Shown: in pieces, positions 33,019 through 41,382 of the stretch
How the letters are laid out: each line of letters opens with the position of its first letter
How positions within the stretch are numbered: position 1 is the first letter of the stretch
DNA from: Myxococcota bacterium
GTDB taxonomy: Bacteria; Myxococcota_A; Polyangia; Polyangiales; Houyiibacteriaceae
Assembly (NCBI GenBank): GCA_028284955.1
Contig: JANQQS010000102.1
Location: 1-64,000, forward strand
Reading direction: 5' to 3'
Length of the DNA: 64,000 nt
Notes under the pieces: generated by a model
Told to the model about the DNA's origin: nothing
Databases searched by the model: none
Seen by the model: only the letters and a program-made list of their open reading frames with translations
Program-made: the position numbers and the translations under genes

Positions 33019-33300
33019 CTAGCTGCTTTCGGAGGTCAGAGCCTGCTCCAATTCCTTGCAGTTAGCCGTGCAGTCCCAAGAGGACTTCGCGTCGTATAGT
33101 TGTTCGAAGCAGTCAGAGCACACGCTGAGTTTCTGCATCGAGCGGTCTATCGTCTCTTTCATTGTCTCTACAGGCTTGTCTTCGAGGAGCGAAATGCGCT
33201 CCCCATCCTCTGTGAGTGAGCATGTCGGCATCAGCACCTGCATCGGGGTCCGCGTCGGCATCGGATTCAGCGTCGGCGTCGGGTTCAGATCCGGTCACGG
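33019..33300 (-). pseudogene. Broken or very small Cys-containing gene
   Basis: The minus frame 33019-33261 ends with a protein-like segment: METMKETIDRSMQKLSV equivalent, then CSDCFEQLYDAKSSWDC, four Cys in all. Just upstream, in another frame, lies an Asp/Ala-rich stretch (SEPDADAESDADADPDAGAD, 33230-33297) resembling the remnant at 32811 but on the opposite strand. A one-base shift would join linker and Cys domain. No signal peptide fits before valS. I read it as a decayed lipoprotein gene; a short intact gene is the alternative. Confidence 0.4.
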
Positions 33301-33311
33301 ATTCAGCGTGT

Positions 33312-36149
33312 TCACGATAGTCGTTTGAGCGCGCGCTCGAGTTGGTCCTTGGTGGATTGGAGGCGCGCTTGGTTTTGGCGGGTTTGCTCCACTACTTCGG
33401 CAGGGGCTCGCTCGAGGAAGTTTGCGTTGGCGAGTTTTTTCTCGATCGCGGTGAGTTCTTTGACCGATTTTTTGAGCTCGCGTTCGAGGCGGTCGCGTTC
33501 TTTGTCGGGGTCGATGACGTCGGGCACCGCGCCGCGAATTCCGGCGGCAAAGAACACCGCGGCGTTCGTAAAATGCTCGGCTGCGTCGCGAAGTTTTTCG
33601 GGGGCATCTTCCGCGATGAGGGTTCCGCCGATCAGCGATTCGACGAGGCTGCGTTCTTCGCCCAGGGTCTGCGACGCGGCGGGGTTGTCTGCGTGCCAAT
33701 GTACCTGGAGCGATTTCGCGCGCGGGATATCATGCTCGGCGCGAATGGTGCGTACCGCCACCACGACGTCGCGCAGGGTATGGAGCGACTGTTCGGCTTC
33801 AGGGTCGGTCCGGCCGTCGGCGTCGCCGGTCGGGTAGGGCGCGAGCATGATGGTGCGTTTGTCGGTCGCGTCTTGCGGGCCCTGGGGAATACGTCCGCGA
33901 GGAATGCGCTGCCAGATTTCTTCGGTGATGAACGGCATCATGGGGTGGAGCGCGCGGAGTATGGCGTCGAGCGTGTGAACGAGGGTTTGGCGGGTTTCTT
34001 CCACGACGTCGGGGCGGTCGCTCGCAAGCAAGGGTTTACTGAGCTCGAGGTACCAGTCGCAAAACTCGTCCCATACAAAGTGATAGAGCGCGCTCGAGGC
34101 GTCATCGAGTCGGTAGCCGTCGATGCCCGATCGCGCTGCGTCGACGGCTGCGCCGAGCCGCGATAGCACCCAGCGGTTGGGCAGTTGCTTCGGCGCGGAT
34201 GGTGGTCGCGCGTTGAGTTGGGTGTCGTGAAGGTTCATGAGCGCGTAGCGAGACGCGTTCCAGAGCTTGTTGGCGAAGTTTCGATAGCCCTCGATGCGCT
34301 TGATGGAGAGCGCGATGCGCCGCGCTTGGGGCGAGTAGCTGAGGAGCGTCATGCGAAGCGCGTCCGCGCCGTAGGGCAGGAACCCATCGGGATAAGTCTT
34401 CTTTAAGTACTTAATGCCGCCGGGCTTTGCGCCAGCACGCTCGGCTTTTTGGACGAGCGATTCAAGGGACGCGCCGCCGATGACGTCGAGGGGGTCGATG
34501 ACGTTCCCTTTGACTTTGCTCATTTTTTCACCGCGTTCGTCGGTGACCAGCCCAGCCAATAAGACGCGAGAGAAGGGCACCTCGCCCATGAAGTGCAGGC
34601 CCATCATGATCATGCGAGCGACCCAAAAGAAAAGAATGTCGTAGCCCGTCTCCATATCTTGGGTTGGGTAGAAGCGCTTCAAATCAGGCGTGTCGTCGGG
34701 CCAGCCGAGGGTCGAAAAGGGCCACAGCGCCGAGCTGAACCAGGTATCGAGCACGTCTTCGTCTTGTCGCAGGTCGGTGCTTTGGCACGATGCGCATACG
34801 CTCGGCTCTTCAATGCTCACGGTGATATGGGCGCATGCTCCGCAGTGCCACGCGGGAATCGAGTGGCCCCACCAAAGTTGCCGGGAGATGCACCAATCCT
34901 GAATGTTGCGGAGCCAGTGGAAGTACGTTTTGGTCCAGTCTTCGGGCAAGATCTGGATTCGGCCTTCTTCGACGGCGGCAATTGCGGGCTTGGCGAGCGG
35001 CTCCATCTTCACAAACCACTGCGTCGAAATCATCGGTTCGACGATGGTTCCGGAGCGCTGCGAGCGCGGGAGCGTCATGGTGTGTTTTTTGGATCCGCGA
35101 GCTAGGCCGCGCTCTTCGAGCGCTTCCTTGACACGTTTGCGCGCCTCGAATCGATCGAGCCCGGCGAATGTGCCCCCTTGCTCGTTGACCGTGCCGTTGA
35201 GGTTGAAGATGCTGATTTCTTCTAAGTTGTGACGTTTGCCGGTCGCGAAATCGTTCGGGTCGTGCGCGGGAGTCACTTTGACCACGCCAGTGCCGAACTC
35301 AGGGTCGACGAGTTCGGCATCCGCAATCACGGGGATGGTGCGCTCGACGAAGGGGTGGGACACGGTTTTCCCGTGAAGATGTTGGTACCGCTCGTCGTCT
35401 GGGTGCACCGCGACGGCGGTGTCTCCGAGCATGGTTTCGGGACGCGTGGTCGAGACCACGACTTCTCCCGAACCATCGGTCACGGGATATGCAAAATCGA
35501 AGAGCTCGCCCTGAACGTTTTCTTCGGTTTCCACTTCGAGATCCGAAAGAACCGTCTGCGACGATACGTCCCAGTTGACGAGGCGCGTGCCGCGGTAGAT
35601 CAAGCCTTCGCGGTGGAGCCGAACGAACGCTTCGTTCACCGCTCGACACAGCGCGGGCTCTAGGGTGAAGCGCTCGCGGGACCAATCGCATGACGCGCCC
35701 ATTTTGCGCAGCTGCTGCAAGATCCTTCCGCCGGACTCTTCGCGCCATGCCCATACGCGTTTGACGAAGGCTTCGCGGCCGAGGTCGTGACGGGTGAGGT
35801 TTTCTTTTTTGAGCTGTCGCTCGACGACAACTTGGGTCGCGATGCCCGCGTGGTCGGTGCCGGGAATCCAGAGGGCGTTTTTGTCGTTCATGCGCTGGTA
35901 GCGCGTTAGAACGTCTTCAAACGTGGTGCGGCACGCGTGACCCATGTGCAGCGACCCGGTGATGTTCGGTGGCGGAATCGCGAGGGTATAGGTTTCGCGG
36001 GTATCGCTCGCCTCAGAGCTGGCCTTGAAGAAGCCCTCTGATTCCCAAAACGCATACCACCGCGACTCGCTCTGTCGTGGGTCGTACGTCTTGGCGAGCG
36101 CGCTTTCCGAAGAACCGCTCGTGGCTTGAGTCTGATGTTCGTCGCCCAT
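33312..36149 (-). CDS. valS: Valyl-tRNA synthetase
   Basis: 945 residues from the ATG at 36149; a TTG two codons upstream is alternative. Class I signatures: PPPNITGSLHMGHA (HIGH motif) and GEKMSKVKGNVIDP (KMSKS). The editing domain has VVSTTRPETMLGDTAVAVH. WCISRQLWWGHSIPAWHC precedes a zinc-like CGAC...CASC pair. The anticodon-binding domain and a C-terminal coiled-coil arm (DKERDRLERELKKSVKEL onward) are complete. It charges tRNA-Val; a tRNA-Val gene lies at 48.2 kb, not linked. It is followed closely by a gene remnant. Confidence 0.97.
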   Translation of the reverse strand: MGDEHQTQATSGSSESALAKTYDPRQSESRWYAFWESEGFFKASSEASDTRETYTLAIPPPNITGSLHMGHACRTTFEDVLTRYQRMNDKNALWIPGTDHAGIATQVVVERQLKKENLTRHDLGREAFVKRVWAWREESGGRILQQLRKMGASCDWSRERFTLEPALCRAVNEAFVRLHREGLIYRGTRLVNWDVSSQTVLSDLEVETEENVQGELFDFAYPVTDGSGEVVVSTTRPETMLGDTAVAVHPDDERYQHLHGKTVSHPFVERTIPVIADAELVDPEFGTGVVKVTPAHDPNDFATGKRHNLEEISIFNLNGTVNEQGGTFAGLDRFEARKRVKEALEERGLARGSKKHTMTLPRSQRSGTIVEPMISTQWFVKMEPLAKPAIAAVEEGRIQILPEDWTKTYFHWLRNIQDWCISRQLWWGHSIPAWHCGACAHITVSIEEPSVCASCQSTDLRQDEDVLDTWFSSALWPFSTLGWPDDTPDLKRFYPTQDMETGYDILFFWVARMIMMGLHFMGEVPFSRVLLAGLVTDERGEKMSKVKGNVIDPLDVIGGASLESLVQKAERAGAKPGGIKYLKKTYPDGFLPYGADALRMTLLSYSPQARRIALSIKRIEGYRNFANKLWNASRYALMNLHDTQLNARPPSAPKQLPNRWVLSRLGAAVDAARSGIDGYRLDDASSALYHFVWDEFCDWYLELSKPLLASDRPDVVEETRQTLVHTLDAILRALHPMMPFITEEIWQRIPRGRIPQGPQDATDKRTIMLAPYPTGDADGRTDPEAEQSLHTLRDVVVAVRTIRAEHDIPRAKSLQVHWHADNPAASQTLGEERSLVESLIGGTLIAEDAPEKLRDAAEHFTNAAVFFAAGIRGAVPDVIDPDKERDRLERELKKSVKELTAIEKKLANANFLERAPAEVVEQTRQNQARLQSTKDQLERALKRLS

Positions 36150-36203
36150 GGCCAACGCTTGTGGTTCGTCAGCTGCGAGAAGTCAACGCGGGCGCTTCGG
36201 TGG

Positions 36204-37052
36204 TTAGCCTTGAGTAAGGCGTTTGATCTCTTCGCGAATGATCGTTTCGGCGAGATCTGGAACGACCTCCCATACCACCTGTTCGATCACTTCGCGGCTG
36301 AGGCGAAGTACGCCTTGCAGCTGATCTTCGCTCAACCCAAGGCCATCGAGCTTATCTGCCATAGCGCCATTGGCTGCGGCAGCGGCCGCCGCGGGAACCG
36401 ATGCACGACCCGCGGAGGAGACGCTTGCCGCGGCGGCGGGTGGAGACGGCACGGCGCGAGGCGGGGCCGGGGGAATGCTCGGGGGGCGGGGTGATGATAC
36501 GCGAGGGGGCTGCGATACGTTTGCCGGCGCGGCGGGTGGGGCGGCAGCTACGGGAGCCTGAGACATCGGCGCGGGCGGTGCACCAGGAGGGCGACCAAAG
36601 GCGACGGTTCTCTTCGGCGACCGACCCGGCTGTCGAGACGGCGTGGCGGGTGGTTTGGGCGGCGCGGGTACTTGGGCCGCGGCGCGCGGTTTGGACAGCG
36701 CTTGGGTCACTTTGTCGATGACGATCTGGGTATCGAACGGTTTGGCCACATAGTCGTCGGCGGATGCTGCACGGCCGCGTTCTGCGTCGTAGGGATTGTG
36801 CTGGCTCGCGAGCAGAATCACCGCTGTCGACGAGAGGTCAGGGTTGCTCTTAATGGCCCGGCACACGTCATAGCCGTCGGGCGAGCCCATCGATGTGTCG
36901 GCAAACACTACGTCGGGTTTGAAATGTGCCGCGCTCGTAATCGCTGCGCCGCCCGTGTCGACGACAACTACTTCGGCATCTTCTCCCGCAAACGTCATCT
37001 CGATGATCTTGCGCATCGTCGCGCTGTCATCGACGACCAGAATCTTAACCAC
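36204..37052 (-). CDS. Receiver-domain protein with Ala/Pro linker and helical C-terminus
   Basis: 282 residues from the GTG at 37052, fixed by AGGAGG six bases upstream. The receiver domain (1-120) has VDDSATMRKIIEM, the phospho-acceptor Asp in PDVVFADTSMGSPDG, and YVAKPFDT; the switch Thr position reads Ala/Ser (ILLASQH). A Pro/Ala-rich linker of about 110 residues follows, then a C-terminal segment GVLRLSREVIEQVVWEVVPD. This tail is familiar from myxobacterial receiver proteins and may bind a partner. No DNA-binding or enzymatic output domain. No histidine kinase nearby. Confidence 0.85.
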   Translation of the reverse strand: MVKILVVDDSATMRKIIEMTFAGEDAEVVVVDTGGAAITSAAHFKPDVVFADTSMGSPDGYDVCRAIKSNPDLSSTAVILLASQHNPYDAERGRAASADDYVAKPFDTQIVIDKVTQALSKPRAAAQVPAPPKPPATPSRQPGRSPKRTVAFGRPPGAPPAPMSQAPVAAAPPAAPANVSQPPRVSSPRPPSIPPAPPRAVPSPPAAAASVSSAGRASVPAAAAAAANGAMADKLDGLGLSEDQLQGVLRLSREVIEQVVWEVVPDLAETIIREEIKRLTQG

Positions 37053-37058
37053 GCAGGG

Positions 37059-37064
37059 CCTCCT
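37059..37064 (-). promoter_or_regulatory. Shine-Dalgarno of the receiver-domain gene
   Basis: AGGAGG on the minus strand, six bases before the GTG at 37052. It rules out the longer frame beginning at 37112. Confidence 0.85.
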
Positions 37065-37287
37065 CAGTTCGCAGTGAGTCCAGTGTGCCGGGAACTCGAT
37101 TCCAATTACCAACGCTCATTTCAAAAAGAACCAGTACGTTTCAAACAGTGCGCTTTAGAACCCGTGCGCGTGGGGAGCTCGCAGAGCATACAGGCTCGCG
37201 GGAAATACTGACCATTGGGATACGCTATGGACTTCTATTCCGTCAAGATTCCGTTGTGTTGGCGGCGGGACTTTTGGGCTTTAGGGG
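37065..37287. other. Intergenic region with no gene seen
   Basis: About 220 bp between the receiver gene start and the stop of the spermidine-synthase fusion. It is less GC-rich than its surroundings. It probably contains the receiver-gene promoter; I see no clear terminator hairpin or repeat. Confidence 0.4.
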
Positions 37288-40200
37288 TCAGTATCTAGTT
37301 TGATATTCCAGTTTGATCTCAAGATCGCGCGCCGCTTCCTGGATGGCTTGGCTTGAATGCGGCAGGCCCCGTGCGGCCAGGAACGCACGGCGCAAAACTC
37401 GTTTGGCGTCGGCGGGAGATCGCGGATGGAGCAGCCGTGCGAGCCCCGCGGCGGCGATTCCGTGGGCCGGGTTCGCCCGCAGCGCCCGCTGAAACGCGAC
37501 GCGGGCGGCACGCGGGTGTTCGTGGTTCGCCGCCTCGGTTCCATATTTGGCCTGCTCCACAGAAATCGCCCGACGGGCCCGCATTCTGTGCTCGGCGAAC
37601 TGTCGCGCCGCGCGATGGTCTCCTTGGGCGATCGCGCACCGCTCGGCCATCCAGGCCACGTGTTCATTCTCGAGGAGGCGATCATGAAGCGCCGGCATGA
37701 ATCCGGAACATCCGCTCTGGCCCCACGCCTCCACCAGCCGAATAAGAGGTCGGTCATCCGGGTGGGATGCACGCCGCGCCACCGAGCACGCGAACTCCGC
37801 CCGTCCGCGATCCTCGAGGGCGAGTGTACTGAGCAGGAGCGGCCGCGCGCGGGTGGGGATGGGAGCGCGGGCCTGAGCGCGCGCGAGAGCGCGTCGATGG
37901 TCTCGCTGACGATACCGAAGGCTATCCGCGCGATAGGCGGCTTCCGCGTCGGTGGATGCATCAAATAGGCGCAGCGCGCGAGCGACATCGCCGAGTGCTT
38001 CTGCGGTCGCGCCCTGAACAAGAAGCGAAGATGTTATCACCTTTGATCGTTGGATGCGCGCGAGGGCCCGGGGGCGGAGCGAGACATGGGCGATGCGCGC
38101 CAAAAAGGTCTCTTCGCTGTGGGTACTGCCTTCGCTGGGGGTATTGTGTTCCGTGGGGTTATGGTCACGCCAGGGGATGTCGGCGAACGCCGCGTCGAGC
38201 TCAGAGAACCCGAGTTCGTCGTCGTAGGGAATTTTCGCGAGCCCGAATTCGAGCGCGGGCTGGTCATCGACCAGCCGTTTTGCGTTTCCTGCGAAGCGCT
38301 TGGTTCCTGCGCTATCGAGTTCGCGAAGCGCGGCGATCGCCGCTGACGACTCGAATCGGAACGGTGCGAGCAGCGTGCGCAGCGCTGGGGCTTGCGTGAG
38401 ACGTGCCTGGGCGCGGTCACCCAAGACGATACGTTCGTCCGATGCGACCAAGATCATGCTTGAACGCTCGGCGACAAATGCGTGCACATACCGAAACGCA
38501 GCGCGCAGGGTCGCGACGACGCGGCGCAAGTGTGCGATGTCCATACGGAAGAGATTCACCCATTGAACAAACACTCCTCCGCTTCGCAGAGCGCGCTTGG
38601 ATTCTTGGAAAAAGTCGATGGTGTACAGCGCGCTCGACCCGGCAAGCCAGGGATGCGAAGGCTGGCTGACCACGGCGTCATAGGTGCCACGGGGCGTCAA
38701 GTTGAGGCGCGCGCGAGCGTCATCCACGATGAGCCGGGCGCGGGGGTCCGTGAGCGGGTGAGGCTTTTTGCGCGCGCGATGAAGAAACTTCGACGCCTCG
38801 ACAATCGCGGGCTCCAGCTCGACCACGTCGACGCGCGCGAACGGCCCCGCGAGCAGCATGGTGGCGGTGTGTCCTGCGCCGAGTCCGACGACCAATGCGC
38901 GCTCGGGTCGCGCGGCGAAAAGCGTAGGCGCTGCGCCCAGCAACGCGAGCTCTTCTCCGAACCCAGGGTCGTTTGGCCCAAACCCCGATTCCGGTCGGCC
39001 GTCGTTATAGAGGCGGAAGCTTTCTTCGCGTTCGACGACCGTCACCGTCGTGTGTCGGCCTTCGCGAAGAAAAAGCAACGGGTCGCGAGAAGCTTCGTCA
39101 GGGCCTTGGATCACCGAGCGCACGGGGTTGTGCGATGCGTCGAGCAAGAAGGGGAGCTCTAGGCTCGGATTCAGCCACATGATTCCCGCCCCCAGTGCAG
39201 CGGGGCCGGCCCATGCGGTGACCCGCGAGATCGGTGAGGGGCTGGCGCGCGGCCAGTACGCCACCGCGGCGGTTAGGAGATGGATCCACAACACCGCGAT
39301 CAAACTTAGTTCGGTTCCGAGCGCAGGCACCAACACGAACCCGCCGAGTAGCGAACCCACTAGCCCTCCCAGCGTGTTTGCGGCGAGAACCCGCCCCGTA
39401 TGGCGGCTGGCGAAACCGATCTCTCGACCACACATCGCCCATAAGAAGGGAAGTGACATGCCTAAGGCGACCGACAAAGGAACCAAGAGAATTGCTGCCA
39501 GCGCGAGAATCACTGGTGCTTCGTGAGGCACCAGCTGTGAACTATTTTGCAAGAACGCGAGCCATCGTGGCAGTTGCGGAGCACACAGGATGGCCAGGGC
39601 GGTCAGCGCGGCTGCGCCAATCTGCGCGTTGCCCAGCATCCATCGGGCCCCGCGCGGGTTGGTGTGCGTCGATTCGGTATTGGGTTGCTCGGTACTGCGC
39701 AGCTCGGTACTGCGCAGCTCGGTACTGCGCAGCTCGGTACTGCGCAGCTCGGTATTGGGCAGCGCGCGGCGACGAAGCATGCGGTGGGCGAGCGCGCTGC
39801 CTGTGGCGATGCCCGCCAGATAGACCGCGAGCATCGCGGTGAACGATTGCGTCGTTCCTTGCACGACGATGCGGAGCACCCGGGTCCACAAAACTTCGCC
39901 GCAGAGCGCCGCCATACCGGTGAGAAACGCGAGCGTCATCAGGGTTAGCGCAGACGCCGTCGCCGACTCGATCGTCGATCCTGTCATGGATTTCGGCACC
40001 GACGCTGCGGCAGGCTCGGCGGCTGGCATTGTCGAACGGTCGGAAGCTGGCCAACAACCGATCATGCATCCGGCGACCGCACTTAGCGCGGCAGCGCAAA
40101 GGATCGAAACGCGCGCGCCGAGTTCTGGCACGAGCCAAAAACCGGTCGCCGCGGCGCCGACCATTGCGCCGAGTGTATTGGCCGAGTAGAGCGCGGTCGC

Positions 40201-40599
40201 GCGCCGGGCCCAGCCCGCGTCCGCGCTGGCCACCACGTGGACCACCACGGGAAGCGTTGCGCCCAGCATGATGGTGGGAGGGAGCAAAGCCATCATCGCC
40301 AGCCCGAACCGGGCCGCGATCAGGACCGGGCCGGACCAACCCAATCCGAACGCGGCGTAGATTGTGCCGATCGCGGGGATCAACGCGATCGAGGCGCTGG
40401 CCCACAGTGCGACCCCGAGTTCCAACCAGAGATAGACCCGCCCCGCGCCTCGACGACGCGACCATCGGCGCGCGTATCGTCCGCCGATTCCTGCGCCGAG
40501 GCCGAGTCCTAGAAAAAAGCCGGCCAGCACGGTGGCGACCGCGGTGTCACCCACGCCGAACACGCGATGCAGCATGCGTGCCCAGGTGGCTTCGTACAC
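37288..40599 (-). CDS. MFS-like membrane / spermidine-synthase-like / TPR fusion protein
   Basis: At least 1103 residues. The first 470 form about a dozen membrane helices of the fused MFS/spermidine synthase family (VLAGFFLGLGLGAGIGGRYA). A Rossmann methyltransferase-like domain follows (about 560-760): ALVVGLGAGHTATMLL, VDVVELEPAIVEAS and QPSHPWLAGSSALYT. The last 300 residues are helical, TPR-like. Coding resemblance (LTPRIAIVYAALFLSGASAL) continues upstream to about 40660, beyond the GTG at 40599, yet I find no ATG, GTG or TTG in that frame, so the true start is unresolved. A 15-bp repeat encodes TELRS four times in a cytoplasmic or periplasmic loop. The reaction is unknown; an aminopropyltransferase role is not proven for such fusions. 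Confidence 0.82.
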   Translation of the reverse strand: MYEATWARMLHRVFGVGDTAVATVLAGFFLGLGLGAGIGGRYARRWSRRRGAGRVYLWLELGVALWASASIALIPAIGTIYAAFGLGWSGPVLIAARFGLAMMALLPPTIMLGATLPVVVHVVASADAGWARRATALYSANTLGAMVGAAATGFWLVPELGARVSILCAAALSAVAGCMIGCWPASDRSTMPAAEPAAASVPKSMTGSTIESATASALTLMTLAFLTGMAALCGEVLWTRVLRIVVQGTTQSFTAMLAVYLAGIATGSALAHRMLRRRALPNTELRSTELRSTELRSTELRSTEQPNTESTHTNPRGARWMLGNAQIGAAALTALAILCAPQLPRWLAFLQNSSQLVPHEAPVILALAAILLVPLSVALGMSLPFLWAMCGREIGFASRHTGRVLAANTLGGLVGSLLGGFVLVPALGTELSLIAVLWIHLLTAAVAYWPRASPSPISRVTAWAGPAALGAGIMWLNPSLELPFLLDASHNPVRSVIQGPDEASRDPLLFLREGRHTTVTVVEREESFRLYNDGRPESGFGPNDPGFGEELALLGAAPTLFAARPERALVVGLGAGHTATMLLAGPFARVDVVELEPAIVEASKFLHRARKKPHPLTDPRARLIVDDARARLNLTPRGTYDAVVSQPSHPWLAGSSALYTIDFFQESKRALRSGGVFVQWVNLFRMDIAHLRRVVATLRAAFRYVHAFVAERSSMILVASDERIVLGDRAQARLTQAPALRTLLAPFRFESSAAIAALRELDSAGTKRFAGNAKRLVDDQPALEFGLAKIPYDDELGFSELDAAFADIPWRDHNPTEHNTPSEGSTHSEETFLARIAHVSLRPRALARIQRSKVITSSLLVQGATAEALGDVARALRLFDASTDAEAAYRADSLRYRQRDHRRALARAQARAPIPTRARPLLLSTLALEDRGRAEFACSVARRASHPDDRPLIRLVEAWGQSGCSGFMPALHDRLLENEHVAWMAERCAIAQGDHRAARQFAEHRMRARRAISVEQAKYGTEAANHEHPRAARVAFQRALRANPAHGIAAAGLARLLHPRSPADAKRVLRRAFLAARGLPHSSQAIQEAARDLEIKLEYQTRY
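39676..39765 (-). repeat. 15-bp tandem repeat in the membrane fusion gene
   Basis: Four identical units GGTACTGCGCAGCTC (39691-39750) are flanked by degenerate units on both sides. In the minus-strand protein they encode TELRS four times in a loop between membrane helices. Confidence 0.95.
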
Positions 40600-40710
40600 G
40601 AGGGCCGACGCCCCGGAGAGAAAGAGCGCCGCGTAGACAATGGCAATCCGCGGAGTCAGAGTGGGTGACGATCGCTTCAGACCGTGGTGCTTGTCAAACT
40701 GCGGCCCGCG

Positions 40711-40740
40711 ACATGGGAAGAAATGACATGTGAAGAAATG
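40711..40740 (+). repeat. 15-bp duplication at the trmB start
   Basis: ACATGGGAAGAAATG followed by ACATGTGAAGAAATG. Each unit carries a GAAGAAATG, so the duplication doubles a possible start codon with its upstream A/G stretch. Confidence 0.8.
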
Positions 40741-41361
40741 CAGGTATCAGAAAATCCCCACCGATATCGCGCCATCGCGCCGCGAGCCCCTGAAGGACAG
40801 TTTCGCCTCGACCAAGTCGCGCCAGGCACGAGAACGATTGAGCTCGATCTCGGCTTCGGCCGCGGCCGCTCGCTGTTTGCTCGCGCAGAGCAAGAACCCG
40901 GCGCGCACCTGGTCGGAATCGAAGTCAAGACCAAATGGGCCTTCAAGGTCGATCAGAGACGTCGCGAGTTGGGGATTGAGCGCATTGCCGTGTACTGCGG
41001 GGACGCTCGAGAGATTCTTTCTCGCGCGGAACCCGAAGGCTGTGTGGATCGCGTGTTTATCCATTTTCCCGACCCATGGTGGAAAAAGCGACACGGCAAA
41101 CGCAAGCTCGTGAGTGCGCCGTTTTTGGATACCCTGGGGAGGCTGGTCCGGAGCGGCGGCGAGATCTTCTTTCAAACCGATGTCGAAAGTCGCGCGGAGG
41201 AATACGCGGCGCTCGTGTCGGCGCATTCGCTGTTTGATACGTCTCGCGATTGTTTTCTCGACGAAAACCCGTTTGGATTGCTTTCGAACCGAGAAGTGCG
41301 TGCCCACGCGGATGGACTCCCGGTCTATCGAGTCCTCGCGCGGCGGCGCTCGATTTCGTGA
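40738..41361 (+). CDS. trmB: tRNA (guanine-N7-)-methyltransferase
   Basis: 207 residues from the ATG at 40738; in-frame starts at 40723 and 40684 also exist because the start region is duplicated. Rossmann SAM motif ELDLGFGRGRSLFARAEQ, then HLVGIEVKTKWAFKV and the diagnostic RVFIHFPDPWWKKRHGKRK. The enzyme makes m7G46 in the tRNA variable loop. It diverges from the large membrane fusion gene, and the region between them is also in the open frame of that gene. Confidence 0.94.
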   Translation: MQVSENPHRYRAIAPRAPEGQFRLDQVAPGTRTIELDLGFGRGRSLFARAEQEPGAHLVGIEVKTKWAFKVDQRRRELGIERIAVYCGDAREILSRAEPEGCVDRVFIHFPDPWWKKRHGKRKLVSAPFLDTLGRLVRSGGEIFFQTDVESRAEEYAALVSAHSLFDTSRDCFLDENPFGLLSNREVRAHADGLPVYRVLARRRSIS

Positions 41362-41382
41362 CTCGCGGTGTATACTTTTCGC

